Shown: positions 1 through 9,038, counted from the stretch's first letter. The stretch is 64,000 nt of DNA from UBA5448 sp045536965 (GCA_045536965.1 JAZSON010000029.1:1-64000), one strand, 5' to 3'. Made by a program: numbers and translations. The notes: generated from the sequence alone by a model not told the origin.

Positions 1-992
1 GAGATCTCGGTATGTTGCTCGTTCTGCTTTGTGGTGATGGTAATGTGTGAGCCGGCAGGTGTATACTTGATGGCATTGTCCACCAGATTGATAATGACCT
101 GGATGATCAGCCGGGCATCGCACCTGGCAAGAAGCAGTTCATTTTCATGATGTACGGTAACGGTATGCTCTGTCTGCTTTCTGCTGATGTGCTGTAATGC
201 CTCCGTAACGATCTCTTCTACCAGGTGAGGCTGTTTTTGAAGTTTCATCCTGCCTTCTTCGATCTTAGTGACTGCCAGCAGGTTCTCCACCAAATTGGTC
301 AGCCATGCGGAATCGTCATAGATATCTCCGCACATCTGTCGAATGGTATTGTTGTCCAGCTTTTCCAAATCGGAAAGCAGCATGCCAGCGTTGCCGGAGA
401 TAGATGTCAGCGGTGTGCGCAAATCGTGTGAAATGGAGCGCAGCAGATTTGCCCGCAGCTTTTCATTCTCTGCCTGCAGCTTTGCCGCTTCCTTTTCCTT
501 GGCATTTTGGCTGTTCTCCAGTGTCAAAGCACACTCGCCAAGGATGGACAGCAACACACTGTTCTCAAAGGCTTCCAGCTCTTCCGCACCCTCAATAATG
601 ACCGTTCCATAGATTCGGTCCTGGACCTTGATGGGATATCTCTGGGTATCCTTATTGGTACTGGCAACTACGCCGGGCAGCACAGATGCTGTTCTGCCCA
701 GCGGTTTGGACACCTGTGTGCGGCAAGCCGACAAAACTTCCTTATCTGACTGCGCTTTCTGCAAAAGCTGATTGGTTTCCAGCAGCAGATTGGTACGGTA
801 GGCGGCCTGGGTGGATTGCTTTGTCTGTCCCTTCATCCGGTCTGTCATAGTGCCGACCGTTAGGGACGCGATGAGCATAATGAGAAATGTCAGCGGCGCA
901 CCGTCTGCGTACACACGCAGAGAGAACTGCGGATAGGTAAAGAAGAAATTAAATAACTTGGCAATCAAAAAAATTATAAAAATAATGTTTAA
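1..992 (-). pseudogene. kdpD: KdpD-type sensor kinase, fragment
   Basis: An open minus-strand frame runs from about 992 off the left edge with no start at its right end; a TGA at 993-995 closes the frame upstream. Translation begins with KdpD-like membrane sequence (LFNFFFTYPQFSL), then a GAF-like linker, a coiled coil, the H-box SISHDLRTPLTSISG (His at about 450-430) and an N-box ending in VDNAIKYTPAG. This is the C-terminal sensor-kinase half of the potassium sensor KdpD; the N-terminal KdpD/USP part and the first membrane helices are missing. The break lies next to the integrase promoter, so the gene appears cut by a recombination event. The continuation beyond position 1 is not visible, and the ATP-binding G-boxes would lie there. 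Confidence 0.8.
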
Positions 993-996
993 TCAC

Positions 997-1025
997 TTGA
1001 GAAAAAGCACGCTTTATGTTATACT
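997..1025 (+). promoter_or_regulatory. Promoter of the integrase gene
   Basis: TTGAGA at 997-1002 and TATACT at 1020-1025 are separated by 17 bp, about 45 bp upstream of the integrase start. The -35 box is only a few bases from the end of the kdpD fragment. Confidence 0.6.
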
Positions 1026-1068
1026 TATTGTGTAGCGGTGTGCTCTTTTCTCAGTGGGAAAGGAGTAC

Positions 1069-2262
1069 ATGTTGGGAAAGAGTTTAAAAGGTAAAGAATG
1101 CGGTAAAGGCATTCGTCAAAGAAAGGATGGTTTATACAGCGCAAGATTTGTTGACAAATTAGGTAATCGTCACGAAAAATATTTCGCTACCATTCCCGAA
1201 GCTCGTAACTGGATTGAAGAAAGCAAGTACGCCGACAAGCATGAAGGCATTTTTGTTCCGACCGAAACCACGGTTGATGAATGGTTTGAATTTTGGATAG
1301 AAAATATCGTTGGAGATCTCGCACCGAACACCTTGCGAAACTATCGCGAACGGTACACCTTCAATATTCAGCCGGTCATCGGTAAAATGGCAATTGCTAA
1401 CGTAAAGCCAATGCATTGCAAAAAGGTTTTACTGCAAATGGATGAAACCTATGCAGGCTCAACCATCCGACAAACCTATATTGCAATGGGTACGATGCTG
1501 AAAGCGGCACTGATGAACGATTTAATCATAAAGCACCCGATGAACGGTGTTCGATACACAAAACCCGTTCGGGCGAAGGATGATATAAAATTCTTAACTC
1601 GTGAAGAGCAACGGATTTTTCTCGAAGCCGCAAAGCGTTCTCATAATTATAATCAGTACGCTTTGATTCTTGAGACGGGCTTGCGAACGGGCGAGCTTAT
1701 AGGACTTACTTGGGATGCGATTGATTTTGAGAAGCGTACGCTTACCGTCAACAAAACTTTGGAGTACAGACACAAACAAGGATATTGGCGAGCAGGACCG
1801 CCCAAGACACCGCAGAGCTATCGCACCATACCTCTGACAGAACGCGCATACAACATTCTGAAAGAGATATGGGATAACCGTGAGCATGGGAAAAAGTCTC
1901 CCTTGCTATTAGAAACACTTGAGTACATAGACAGGCGAACAGGTGCCACCTCTCAGCTTGTGATGGGAAATCTTGTGTTTATCAATTGGCGTACGGGAGA
2001 ACCGGCAAAGAACAGTTCCTACGACACACATCTTTATAAGCTTTGTGATGAAGCGGGAATCAAACGATTTTGTATGCACGCTTTGCGCCATACTTACGCC
2101 ACAAGAGCAATCGAGGCGGGTATGCAGCCGAAGGTTCTGCAAAAGCTACTTGGCCATGCCAGTATCAAAACAACGATGGACCGTTATGTTCACGTTACAA
2201 CTGAGTCTATGGACCAGGCTATAAAGCAATTTGAAAATAATCAGGTTTTGGATGAATCTTAA
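1069..2262 (+). CDS. int: Tyrosine recombinase/integrase, Tn916 type
   Basis: A site-specific tyrosine recombinase of about 397 residues. The N-terminal part (RQRKDGLYSARFVDKLGNR) matches the AP2-like/arm-binding domain of Tn916 Int. A SAM-like core-binding domain follows (about 65-165), then the catalytic domain with Arg in ETGLRTGEL, HALRHTYATR (His-x-x-Arg), GHASIKTTMDRY and the nucleophilic Tyr in that last motif. All catalytic residues are present, so the protein could be active. The ATG at 1069 follows AAAGGAG closely; a GTG at 1054 is an alternative. No excisionase, relaxase or conjugation gene is visible on its left, only the kdpD fragment, so the element is either mostly outside the window or a remnant. 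Confidence 0.9.
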   Translation: MLGKSLKGKECGKGIRQRKDGLYSARFVDKLGNRHEKYFATIPEARNWIEESKYADKHEGIFVPTETTVDEWFEFWIENIVGDLAPNTLRNYRERYTFNIQPVIGKMAIANVKPMHCKKVLLQMDETYAGSTIRQTYIAMGTMLKAALMNDLIIKHPMNGVRYTKPVRAKDDIKFLTREEQRIFLEAAKRSHNYNQYALILETGLRTGELIGLTWDAIDFEKRTLTVNKTLEYRHKQGYWRAGPPKTPQSYRTIPLTERAYNILKEIWDNREHGKKSPLLLETLEYIDRRTGATSQLVMGNLVFINWRTGEPAKNSSYDTHLYKLCDEAGIKRFCMHALRHTYATRAIEAGMQPKVLQKLLGHASIKTTMDRYVHVTTESMDQAIKQFENNQVLDES

Positions 2263-2279
2263 TATAATTCCATGCGAAA

Positions 2280-2329
2280 ATGGAGTAAAAATGGAGTAGA
2301 AATGGAGTAGTAGATATACGCCATACTCC
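2280..2329 (+). repeat. Candidate integrase arm-type repeats and element end
   Basis: ATGGAGTA occurs three times (2280, 2291, 2302) with an exact 11 bp period just after the integrase stop, followed by an inverted copy (catactcc, 2322-2329). Tn916-family Int proteins bind such direct repeats through their N-terminal domain near the element end. The att core itself cannot be set from one junction; it should lie between here and ychF at 2375. Confidence 0.55.
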
Positions 2330-2374
2330 GAAAACCCTGATAAATAAAGGATTTTAAAGGAGATATAGAGAAAT

Positions 2375-3472
2375 ATGAAACTTGGTATCGTAGGACTTCC
2401 CAATGTTGGGAAAAGCACCCTTTTTAATGCAATTACGGGAGCGGGCGCCGAAGCCGCCAACTATCCTTTTTGTACCATTGAACCCAACGTCGGGGTTGTT
2501 ACTGTGCCCGATGCGCGCATTGATGCTCTGCGTGATTTGTACCAACCTGTCAAAACAACCCGCGCGGTGGTTGAATTTGTGGACATCGCAGGACTCGTGG
2601 AGGGCGCTTCCAAAGGGGAGGGTCTTGGTAATAAGTTTTTGTCCCATATTCGCGAGGTGGATGCCATCGTCCATGTGGTGAGATGTTTTGAAGGAAGCGG
2701 TGTTGTGAATGTTCATGACAGCGTTGATCCTGTCAGAGATGTTGAGATTATCAATATGGAACTTGTTTTGTCCGATCTTGAATTGGTAGAACGCAGAATT
2801 GACCGCGTTACCAAGCAGATGAAAGGGGATAAAACCCTCGCGGGCGAATTGAAAGCCTTGCAAATCTTGAAAGAAGCTCTGGATAACGGCAAATCGGCAC
2901 GTAGTGTTGCGTTGCCTGATGATGTGAAGCTGGATGATCTGCCGCTTCTTTCGGCCAAGCCTGTTATTTACGTTGCCAACATTGACGAGGATGGCATTGC
3001 CAGCGGAGATGCCCTGAAGGAAGAAAACAAATATTTTGCGGCTCTGTCGGAGCTGGCAGCTGCCGAGGGAGCGGGAATTTTGCCCATTTGTGCAAAAATT
3101 GAAGCTGAGATTGCAGAGCTGGAGCCCGAAGAACGAGGGGAGTTTTTAGCCGAAATGGGACTTGCCTGTTCGGGACTTGATCAGCTGATTCGCGAAGGAT
3201 ATTCGCTGTTAAATCTCATCAGCTTCTTAACGGCGGGACAACCCGAGGTTCGCGCTTGGACCATTACCCGTGGCACAAAGGCCCCCCAAGCCGCAGGTAA
3301 GATCCATTCGGATTTTGAACGTGGATTCATTCGCGCCGAGGTGGTTTCCTTTGAAGATCTGATGCGGAAGGGTTCTCTTGCCGCGGCCCGCGATGAGGGT
3401 CTTGTACGCAGTGAAGGAAAAGAATATGTTATGCAGGATGGCGACGTCGTTCTTTTCCGCTTCAACGTGTAA
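2375..3472 (+). CDS. ychF: Redox-regulated ATPase/GTPase YchF (Obg family)
   Basis: A universally conserved P-loop NTPase of the Obg/HflX superfamily that binds ribosomes and prefers ATP. The 365 aa length is standard. G1 is GLPNVGKST (residues 6-14), the Walker B/G3 region is DIAGLVEGASKGEGLGNKF, the G4 position reads NIDE as in the family, and the C-terminal TGS domain ends in GDVVLFRFNV. The start follows AAAGGAGATA. The gene lies directly downstream of the integrated element, which may have separated it from its original promoter. A terminator follows at 3485. Confidence 0.96.
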   Translation: MKLGIVGLPNVGKSTLFNAITGAGAEAANYPFCTIEPNVGVVTVPDARIDALRDLYQPVKTTRAVVEFVDIAGLVEGASKGEGLGNKFLSHIREVDAIVHVVRCFEGSGVVNVHDSVDPVRDVEIINMELVLSDLELVERRIDRVTKQMKGDKTLAGELKALQILKEALDNGKSARSVALPDDVKLDDLPLLSAKPVIYVANIDEDGIASGDALKEENKYFAALSELAAAEGAGILPICAKIEAEIAELEPEERGEFLAEMGLACSGLDQLIREGYSLLNLISFLTAGQPEVRAWTITRGTKAPQAAGKIHSDFERGFIRAEVVSFEDLMRKGSLAAARDEGLVRSEGKEYVMQDGDVVLFRFNV

Positions 3473-3484
3473 TAGAATTTTTTA

Positions 3485-3528
3485 AAAAGCAGAGTGCGAT
3501 TGATATTGGTATGCGCTCTGCTTTTTTT
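3485..3528 (+). terminator. Terminator after ychF
   Basis: AAAGCAGAG and CTCTGCTTT arms around a loop of about 20 nt, followed by seven T. Confidence 0.75.
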
Positions 3529-3561
3529 CGCCGCGGATATAATGACCGCGTTTATAATTTG

Positions 3562-3590
3562 TTGACAATTCAACAACCTTGTGTTATAAT
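3562..3590 (+). promoter_or_regulatory. Consensus SigA promoter for the acyl-CoA synthetase gene
   Basis: Perfect TTGACA (3562-3567) and TATAAT (3585-3590) with a 17 bp spacer. Transcription should start near 3597, which argues against the upstream in-frame start at 3599. Confidence 0.85.
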
Positions 3591-3670
3591 ACGACCCATT
3601 GCAAGTAAAAATCGGACTCGATCTTCTTGTGAAAAGAGTTTTTATCAAATATACAATCGGAGAGCATGCT

Positions 3671-5317
3671 ATGTATAAGGAACCATTGTTTTTAAATTTC
3701 AGAGAAATTGTTTGTTACTGCGCAAAGCAGTACAAGGATAAAACGGCATTTATTATAAAGAATGCAGACGGAACCTATCTGCATATTGGTTTTATTGAAC
3801 TTAAAGAGCGGTATTACCGTCTTTGCGATGCTTTTATAAAGATGGGATTGCGCGGAGAGCGTATCGCCGTTATCGGTAAAAACTCTTTTGATTGGGTTTT
3901 ATCGTATTTGGCCGCATCCACCGTCGGGGTGGTAGTTCCCTTGGATGTGGAGTTGCATGAAAAGGATGTATCGAACTTTTTGAAAGCGGCGGATTGCAAG
4001 GCTGTTTGTTTTGCAGAAGGTGCATCTGAAAAGATTTCTGACGAAATGGATATAGAAAAAATGCCCTTTTCCCGCATTCGGGAATTGTCTGATCCGAACA
4101 ACGGCGAATTTAGCGCTTACAGTCAAATCGATGAAATTGAAATCAAAAAAGATGAAATGCGGATTTTGATTTTCACCTCGGGAACGACAGGAAACTCTAA
4201 AGGTGTTTGTTTGTCGCAGTACAATATTTGTAAGAATATACATTCGACGGTGAAAATGGTGAAGGTGCTCAAAAAGGATACGGTTTTGTCAATTTTGCCT
4301 TTGCACCACACCTATGAATGTACCTTGGACTGCTTGCTTATTTTATCGCGCGGTGCGACCATCACCTATTGTGAAGGTCTGCTTCGTGTAGCCACGAATA
4401 TTACCGAGTACGCTCCGACCATATTGGTGGTTGTGCCCGCCCTTTTGAAAGCCTTGAACAAAAGTATCAAAAATTCCATTGTAAAGGGATGTCCCGCAAA
4501 ATATAAACAGGCATTTTTGGACGAACCGCTTTCGGTTGCTCTTTCCAAGACACCGTGGATCGTCAGAAAAATGATCTGCAAGAAGGTCAAGAAGGGACTT
4601 GGCGGCCGTCTTCGTCTTTTCATTGTGGGTGCGGCTGATCTGGATACATATTTGGTAGAGGATTTCAATGCTTTGGGAATCCGCACTTTACAAGGTTATG
4701 GCTTGACCGAATGCGCGCCTTTGCTTGCGGGTAACAGTGATTTTTGGTTTAATGCCTCATCGACCGGCAGAGCCATCCCCGATGTATCTTTGAAGATTGA
4801 AGAACCCGATGCCGAGGGTGTCGGTGAAATTTTGGCCAGAGGAGATAACTTGATGCTCGGTTATTTTAATGACCCCGAAGCGACAGGAAATGCATTTAGA
4901 GACGGCTGGTTTCACACGGGGGATTTGGGAACGATCGATGAAAACGGATTTTTGTATATCAAAGGTCGAAAAAAGAATGTCATCGTAACCTCTAACGGTA
5001 AAAATATTTACCCCGAAGAGATCGAAACGCTTATTTTGGAAAACCCCGAAATCAGTGAGGCGCTGGTTGTCTCGACACAAAATCACGGCGAGGTTTCCAT
5101 CAAAGCAAAACTGCTTCCAAACATTGATTATCTGAAAGCCAAGATCGGCAGACTTCCCACCGCGCAGGATATTCAGGAAGCCATTGCTGAGATCATTGAA
5201 AAAGTCAACAGCACCATTCCCGCTTATAAACACATCAAAATCGTTGACATATTGACCGATGCGCTGGAAAAGACCACCACACATAAAATCAAACGATTCG
5301 GTCAAAATGTTACCTGA
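3671..5317 (+). CDS. AMP-dependent acyl-CoA synthetase (long-chain fatty acid CoA ligase type)
   Basis: Adenylate-forming enzyme of 548 aa that would activate a carboxylic acid, probably a fatty acid, to its CoA thioester. Visible motifs are the P-loop FTSGTTGNSKGV (about residue 167), GYGLTECAP, GWFHTGDLG, the hinge GRKKNVIVTSNGKNIYPEEIE and a C-terminal catalytic Lys region (KTTTHKIKRF). No carrier-protein domain is fused. The start at 3671 follows CGGAGAG; the 24-residue upstream extension lies on the predicted transcription start and is left out. The gene is monocistronic between its own promoter and a bidirectional terminator. Chain-length specificity cannot be read from sequence. Confidence 0.9.
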   Translation: MYKEPLFLNFREIVCYCAKQYKDKTAFIIKNADGTYLHIGFIELKERYYRLCDAFIKMGLRGERIAVIGKNSFDWVLSYLAASTVGVVVPLDVELHEKDVSNFLKAADCKAVCFAEGASEKISDEMDIEKMPFSRIRELSDPNNGEFSAYSQIDEIEIKKDEMRILIFTSGTTGNSKGVCLSQYNICKNIHSTVKMVKVLKKDTVLSILPLHHTYECTLDCLLILSRGATITYCEGLLRVATNITEYAPTILVVVPALLKALNKSIKNSIVKGCPAKYKQAFLDEPLSVALSKTPWIVRKMICKKVKKGLGGRLRLFIVGAADLDTYLVEDFNALGIRTLQGYGLTECAPLLAGNSDFWFNASSTGRAIPDVSLKIEEPDAEGVGEILARGDNLMLGYFNDPEATGNAFRDGWFHTGDLGTIDENGFLYIKGRKKNVIVTSNGKNIYPEEIETLILENPEISEALVVSTQNHGEVSIKAKLLPNIDYLKAKIGRLPTAQDIQEAIAEIIEKVNSTIPAYKHIKIVDILTDALEKTTTHKIKRFGQNVT

Positions 5318-5328
5318 AAAGCCAATAT

Positions 5329-5368
5329 AAAACAGCCCGACTTTCCAAAGGAAAGTCGGGCTGTTTTT
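5329..5368. terminator. Bidirectional terminator
   Basis: A 14 bp stem (aacagcccgactttcc and its complement) with an AAAG loop, A-rich on the left and T-rich on the right. It serves the convergent genes on both sides. Confidence 0.85.
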
Positions 5369-5374
5369 ACGCTT

Positions 5375-6739
5375 TTACTTTAAAAATTTTCTAATCCATT
5401 TGTCCTTGGTGTCAGTGTAGGGGCGGTAGCGCATTTTCAAGTCGGGAAAAAAACGTTTTTTAACGATGCTGCGGTAATGGGAAAAGGTGTCAAAGCTAAA
5501 CTTCCCATGATAACTACCCATGCCCGATGCCCCGACGCCGCCGAAGCCCATATAAGGGGTGGCAAGATGAATAACGGTGTCATTGATACAACCGCCCCCA
5601 AAGGAGCAGGTGTCAAGAATGGTGTTTTCTGTTTGCTTGTTGCGGGTGAAAAGATAAAGCGCGAGGGGCTTTGGTTGTTTGCGGATATAGTCGATGCATG
5701 TTTCGATCTCGGTGAAAGTAAGGATCGGGAGGATAGGTCCGAAGATTTCCTCTTGCATGACGGGGCTTTCGAATGTAATACCATCCAGCAGTGTCGGCTC
5801 GATGAACAGGGTCGAGGGGTCATTTTTTCCGCCCAGCAGAATATTTTCGTTTTGCATTAAACCGATAAGGCGGTCAAAATGCTTTTGATTGACGATGTGG
5901 GGGAGATCGCTCATGTCGTCGTAGGGGAAGAATTCTTCAAGGGCGGCGCGGTAATGGGCCGCAAATTCATCCTTTACACATTCTTCGATAAAAAGATAAT
6001 CGGGGGCGACGCAGGTTTGTCCTGCGTTGAGCGTTTTTCCGAAGGCGATGCGGCGGGCGGCTACTTTCAGGTCGGCGGTTTGATCTACGATGACGGGGCT
6101 TTTTCCGCCAAGCTCAAGAGAGACGGGGGTGAGGTGTTTGGAGGCAGCTTCCATGACGGTTTTGCCGATGGAAACACTGCCTGTGAAGAAAATATAATCA
6201 AATGTCTGCTCAAGTAAAGCGGTATTTTCTTCTCTGCCACCCGTGATGACGGCGATATATTCTTCCTCAAAGGTTTGAGATAAAATGTCAAGGAGCGCCT
6301 GACTGACGGCGGGAGCATAGGCGGATGGCTTGATCACGGCGCAGTTGCCTGCGGAAACAGCGCCAACGAGGGGCGCCAGACATAGCTGGACGGGATAGTT
6401 CCATGGGGACATGATCAATACCGTGCCGTACGGTTCGGGAGAAATAAAGCTTTTGGAAGAAAATTGAGCGAGCGGAGTCGGCACCTTTTTATTACGCATC
6501 CATTTTTTCAGATGCTTGAGGTGGTAGCCGATCTCATCGTATACAATTCCCAGTTCACAAAGATAACTTTCGGAGCTTGGTTTATTCAGGTCTTTTTTCA
6601 GGGCATCGCACAGACGCTGTTCGTTTTCTCGGATGGCAGCCTTGAGGGCTTGCAGGGCACCGATGCGAAATTCATAAGAACGGGTGATACCGCTTTCGAA
6701 AAAAAGACGTTGTTTATTAGCAATTTGCGCAATGTCCAT
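5375..6739 (-). CDS. Aldehyde dehydrogenase, NAD(P)-dependent (ALDH3-like)
   Basis: Aldehyde dehydrogenase of 454 aa, oxidising aldehydes to acids. Motifs: MSPWNYPVQL (cofactor fold), IKPSAYAP, the FFTGSVSIGK loop, the general base Glu in LELGGKSP (about residue 209), the nucleophile Cys in NAGQTCVAPDY (about 243) and EEIFGPILPI. The length and hydrophobic C-terminal end resemble class 3 fatty-aldehyde dehydrogenases. It faces the acyl-CoA synthetase across a shared terminator, so a joint role in fatty aldehyde/acid handling is possible, but that is inference. The start at 6739 follows GAGGTTA; the longer open frame reads through the tRNA gene and is not coding. Confidence 0.92.
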   Translation of the reverse strand: MDIAQIANKQRLFFESGITRSYEFRIGALQALKAAIRENEQRLCDALKKDLNKPSSESYLCELGIVYDEIGYHLKHLKKWMRNKKVPTPLAQFSSKSFISPEPYGTVLIMSPWNYPVQLCLAPLVGAVSAGNCAVIKPSAYAPAVSQALLDILSQTFEEEYIAVITGGREENTALLEQTFDYIFFTGSVSIGKTVMEAASKHLTPVSLELGGKSPVIVDQTADLKVAARRIAFGKTLNAGQTCVAPDYLFIEECVKDEFAAHYRAALEEFFPYDDMSDLPHIVNQKHFDRLIGLMQNENILLGGKNDPSTLFIEPTLLDGITFESPVMQEEIFGPILPILTFTEIETCIDYIRKQPKPLALYLFTRNKQTENTILDTCSFGGGCINDTVIHLATPYMGFGGVGASGMGSYHGKFSFDTFSHYRSIVKKRFFPDLKMRYRPYTDTKDKWIRKFLK

Positions 6740-6779
6740 AGTAACCTCTCGATTTTTGAAATATGGGTATATGGCGAAT

Positions 6780-6810
6780 GAAAAAAGAACGAAGTGAAAA
6801 CTTCGTTCTT
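6780..6810 (-). terminator. Terminator of tRNA-Glu
   Basis: On the minus strand AAGAACGAAG and CTTCGTTCTT arms are followed by a T run, immediately after the tRNA. Confidence 0.75.
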
Positions 6811-6811
6811 T

Positions 6812-6886
6812 TGGTGACCCGTACGAGAATCGAACTCGTGTTTCCGCCTTGAGAGGGCGGTGTCTTAGCCGCTTGACCAACGGGCC
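6812..6886 (-). tRNA. tRNA-Glu (CTC)
   Basis: Cloverleaf on the minus strand: acceptor GGCCCGT/ACGGGTC, anticodon stem CCGCC/GGCGG with anticodon CTC, T-arm with GGTTCGATTC-type loop (gttcgattc), discriminator A and an encoded CCA. It is followed by a terminator, so it is transcribed alone. Confidence 0.95.
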
Positions 6887-6898
6887 GTCAGCCCAAGT

Positions 6899-6927
6899 AG
6901 TATAGCAAGAAAATGTCGTCTTGTCAA
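6899..6927 (-). promoter_or_regulatory. Promoter of tRNA-Glu
   Basis: Minus strand TTGACA (6927-6922) and TATACT (6904-6899), 17 bp spacer, about 13 bp before the mature tRNA. Confidence 0.75.
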
Positions 6928-6935
6928 GGTCTATT

Positions 6936-7223
6936 TTAGGGCAAAATGATTTTTTTGTTTTTTTTCGATTCGCGGTAGAGAACAATACGGTTTCCAATGA
7001 TTTGAATAGACTCGGCTCCAAGCTCTTCGCAAAGGGCGGTTGCCGCCTCACGACCGCTTAAAAGGGCGGTTTCGAGTATGGTGATTTTGATCAGTTCATT
7101 GGCCTCGAGCGCATTGTCGATCTGTTTGATGAAATTTTCTTCCACGCCGCTTTTTCCGATTTGATATTTGGCCTGCAAGGGATTGGCGAGTCCGCGCAGG
7201 TATGCTCTTTGTTTACTTGTCAT
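6936..7223 (-). CDS. yhbY: YhbY/CRM-type RNA-binding protein
   Basis: A 95 aa CRS1/YhbY-domain protein, which binds RNA and associates with pre-50S ribosomal particles. The start MTSKQRAYLRGLANPL, the G-x-x-G-type loop around YQIGKSGVEENF and the end GNRIVLYRESKKNKKI are typical. It is alone on the minus strand with its own promoter. Confidence 0.93.
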   Translation of the reverse strand: MTSKQRAYLRGLANPLQAKYQIGKSGVEENFIKQIDNALEANELIKITILETALLSGREAATALCEELGAESIQIIGNRIVLYRESKKNKKIILP

Positions 7224-7249
7224 GATGATCCTACATTTCGTTTTTTTGT

Positions 7250-7278
7250 ATCTTACTATGTTTTTTTGAATCTGTCAA
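7250..7278 (-). promoter_or_regulatory. Promoter of yhbY
   Basis: Minus strand TTGACA (7278-7273) and TAAGAT (7255-7250) with a 17 bp spacer. Confidence 0.65.
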
Positions 7279-7296
7279 GAATTATTTAAAAAACCC

Positions 7297-7325
7297 TTGA
7301 CAAAATAAAAAAAGCGTGGTACTAT
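7297..7325 (+). promoter_or_regulatory. Promoter of the ylxM-ffh operon
   Basis: TTGACA (7297-7302) and TACTAT (7320-7325), 17 bp spacer, about 40 bp before the ylxM start. Confidence 0.7.
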
Positions 7326-7366
7326 CTGTAAAGAAAAAAACTTTACACCCGCTTCGGAGTGTGCTT

Positions 7367-7687
7367 ATGGAGAAAAATTTGCGGCTGTCGCCCCTATTTG
7401 ATTGCTATGCCGGTTTGTTGAGTGAGAAGAAACAGCGGGTGTTTTCCCTATATTACGATGAAGACCTTTCTTTGGCGGAGATTTCGGAATTGACCGAGAT
7501 TACCCGTCAGGGTGTGCGGGATCTTTTGGCCCGAACCGCCGAGGAACTTTTAAAGTATGAAGAGGTATTGGGACTTTATCAAAAAGGGTGTGCGCGTCTT
7601 GCGCGCTTAAAAGAAATTGAAGCGCTCCTTGAACAGGACGCTCAACTGAAAGAAAAACTCGAACCGTTATTGCGAGATATGATTTAA
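7367..7687 (+). CDS. ylxM: YlxM/p13-like DNA-binding protein, partner of SRP
   Basis: A 106 aa helix-turn-helix protein of the UPF0122 family. The sigma-region-4-like HTH is seen in KKQRVFSLYYDEDLSLAEI and EITRQGVRDLLAR, followed by an acidic, coiled C-terminal helix. In streptococci YlxM binds the SRP GTPase and modulates it; the gene sits 13 bp upstream of ffh here as in other Firmicutes. The ATG at 7367 has GGAG seven bases upstream. Confidence 0.9.
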   Translation: MEKNLRLSPLFDCYAGLLSEKKQRVFSLYYDEDLSLAEISELTEITRQGVRDLLARTAEELLKYEEVLGLYQKGCARLARLKEIEALLEQDAQLKEKLEPLLRDMI

Positions 7688-7700
7688 TGGAGGTGCGGAG

Positions 7701-9038
7701 ATGTTCCAATCGCTGACAGATAAATTGACCCATGCGTTCGGAATGTTCCGCAACAAAGGTAAGTTAAGCGAAGCCGATGTCAAGGCGGGCATGCGTGAGA
7801 TCAAGCTTGCCATGCTCGAAGCGGATGTCAACTTCAAGGTCGTAAAAGCGTTTATCAATCGTGTGACCGAGCGTGCGGTTGGCAGTGAAGTGCTTGAAAG
7901 TTTGTTGCCTGCGCAACAGATTGTCAAGATTGTCAACGAAGAGTTGTGTGAGGTCATGGGATCCTCTCAGGCGAAGCTTGAGATTTCTTCCAAACCGCCT
8001 ACGGTGATTTTGATGGTCGGTTTGCAGGGTTCGGGTAAAACCACCCATACTGCAAAATTGGCCGCCTTCTATAAAAAGCAGGGCAAACGGCCGCTTTTAT
8101 GCGCCTGCGATGTTTACAGACCTGCCGCTATCAAACAGTTGCAGGTGGTCGGCGAACAGATCGGTGTGCCCGTTTTTGAAATGGGTGATAAGGAAAAACC
8201 GAAGAAAATCGCCCGCGCGGCATTGGAATATGCCAATAAAAACGCGTTTGATATGCTCTTTATTGATACAGCAGGTCGCCTTCACATCGACGAAGAGTTG
8301 ATGAATGAACTGAAAGATATCAAAGACGAAGTCAATCCCACCGAAATCCTGCTTGTCATCGATGCCATGACGGGTCAGGATGCTGTGAACGTAGCAGAGC
8401 ATTTCAATTCCCTTTTGGATATATCGGGCGTTGTGTTGACAAAACTTGACGGCGATACCCGTGGCGGTGCTGCTTTGTCGGTGCGGTTTGTGACGGGTAA
8501 ACCCATTAAATTTGTCGGTATGGGTGAAAAACTCGATGCCATTGAGCCATTCCATCCCGATCGTATGGCCAATCGTATTTTAGGTATGGGAGATGTGCTC
8601 AGTCTCATCGAAAAGGCGCAAGAAAATTTTGATGAGAAAAAAGCCGCCGAACTGGAGAAGCGTCTCAGACAATCCACATTCACTTTCAGTGATTACCTTG
8701 ATCAGTGCAGACAACTGAAAAAAATGGGTTCGCTTGAGCAGCTTGTCGGCATGCTTCCCGGCATGAAGGGTGTCAATTTAAACGATGCCAAGATCGATGA
8801 AAAGCAACTCGATCGTATGGAAGCGATGATTCTCTCCATGACTCCCGAAGAGAGAGAAAAGCCTGAATTGATGAATGGTTCCCGTAAAAAACGCATTGCA
8901 GCAGGTTCGGGAACATCGGTGGAAGAACTCAATCGCTTTATCAAGCAATTTGAGCAGATTCAAAAAATGATGAAGCAATTTTCCGGTGGCGGTTTGAAAA
9001 AGAAATTCGGCCGTTTTGGCAAAGGATTCCCTTTTTAA
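7701..9038 (+). CDS. ffh: Signal recognition particle protein Ffh (SRP54)
   Basis: GTPase of the signal recognition particle, which targets nascent membrane proteins to FtsY/SecYEG. It has the four-helix N domain, then the G domain with G1 GLQGSGKTTHTAKLA (about residue 106), DTAGRLHIDEEL, TKLDGDTRGGA, and a C-terminal methionine-rich M domain (about 300-445). Length is 445 aa. It is followed by rpsP and khpA in the usual Firmicutes order. Confidence 0.98.
   Translation: MFQSLTDKLTHAFGMFRNKGKLSEADVKAGMREIKLAMLEADVNFKVVKAFINRVTERAVGSEVLESLLPAQQIVKIVNEELCEVMGSSQAKLEISSKPPTVILMVGLQGSGKTTHTAKLAAFYKKQGKRPLLCACDVYRPAAIKQLQVVGEQIGVPVFEMGDKEKPKKIARAALEYANKNAFDMLFIDTAGRLHIDEELMNELKDIKDEVNPTEILLVIDAMTGQDAVNVAEHFNSLLDISGVVLTKLDGDTRGGAALSVRFVTGKPIKFVGMGEKLDAIEPFHPDRMANRILGMGDVLSLIEKAQENFDEKKAAELEKRLRQSTFTFSDYLDQCRQLKKMGSLEQLVGMLPGMKGVNLNDAKIDEKQLDRMEAMILSMTPEEREKPELMNGSRKKRIAAGSGTSVEELNRFIKQFEQIQKMMKQFSGGGLKKKFGRFGKGFPF

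Noticed and set aside
6740..7051. N-terminal extension of the aldehyde dehydrogenase frame
   Set aside because: It reads antisense-free through tRNA-Glu and has no family match; the start at 6739 has a ribosome binding site.
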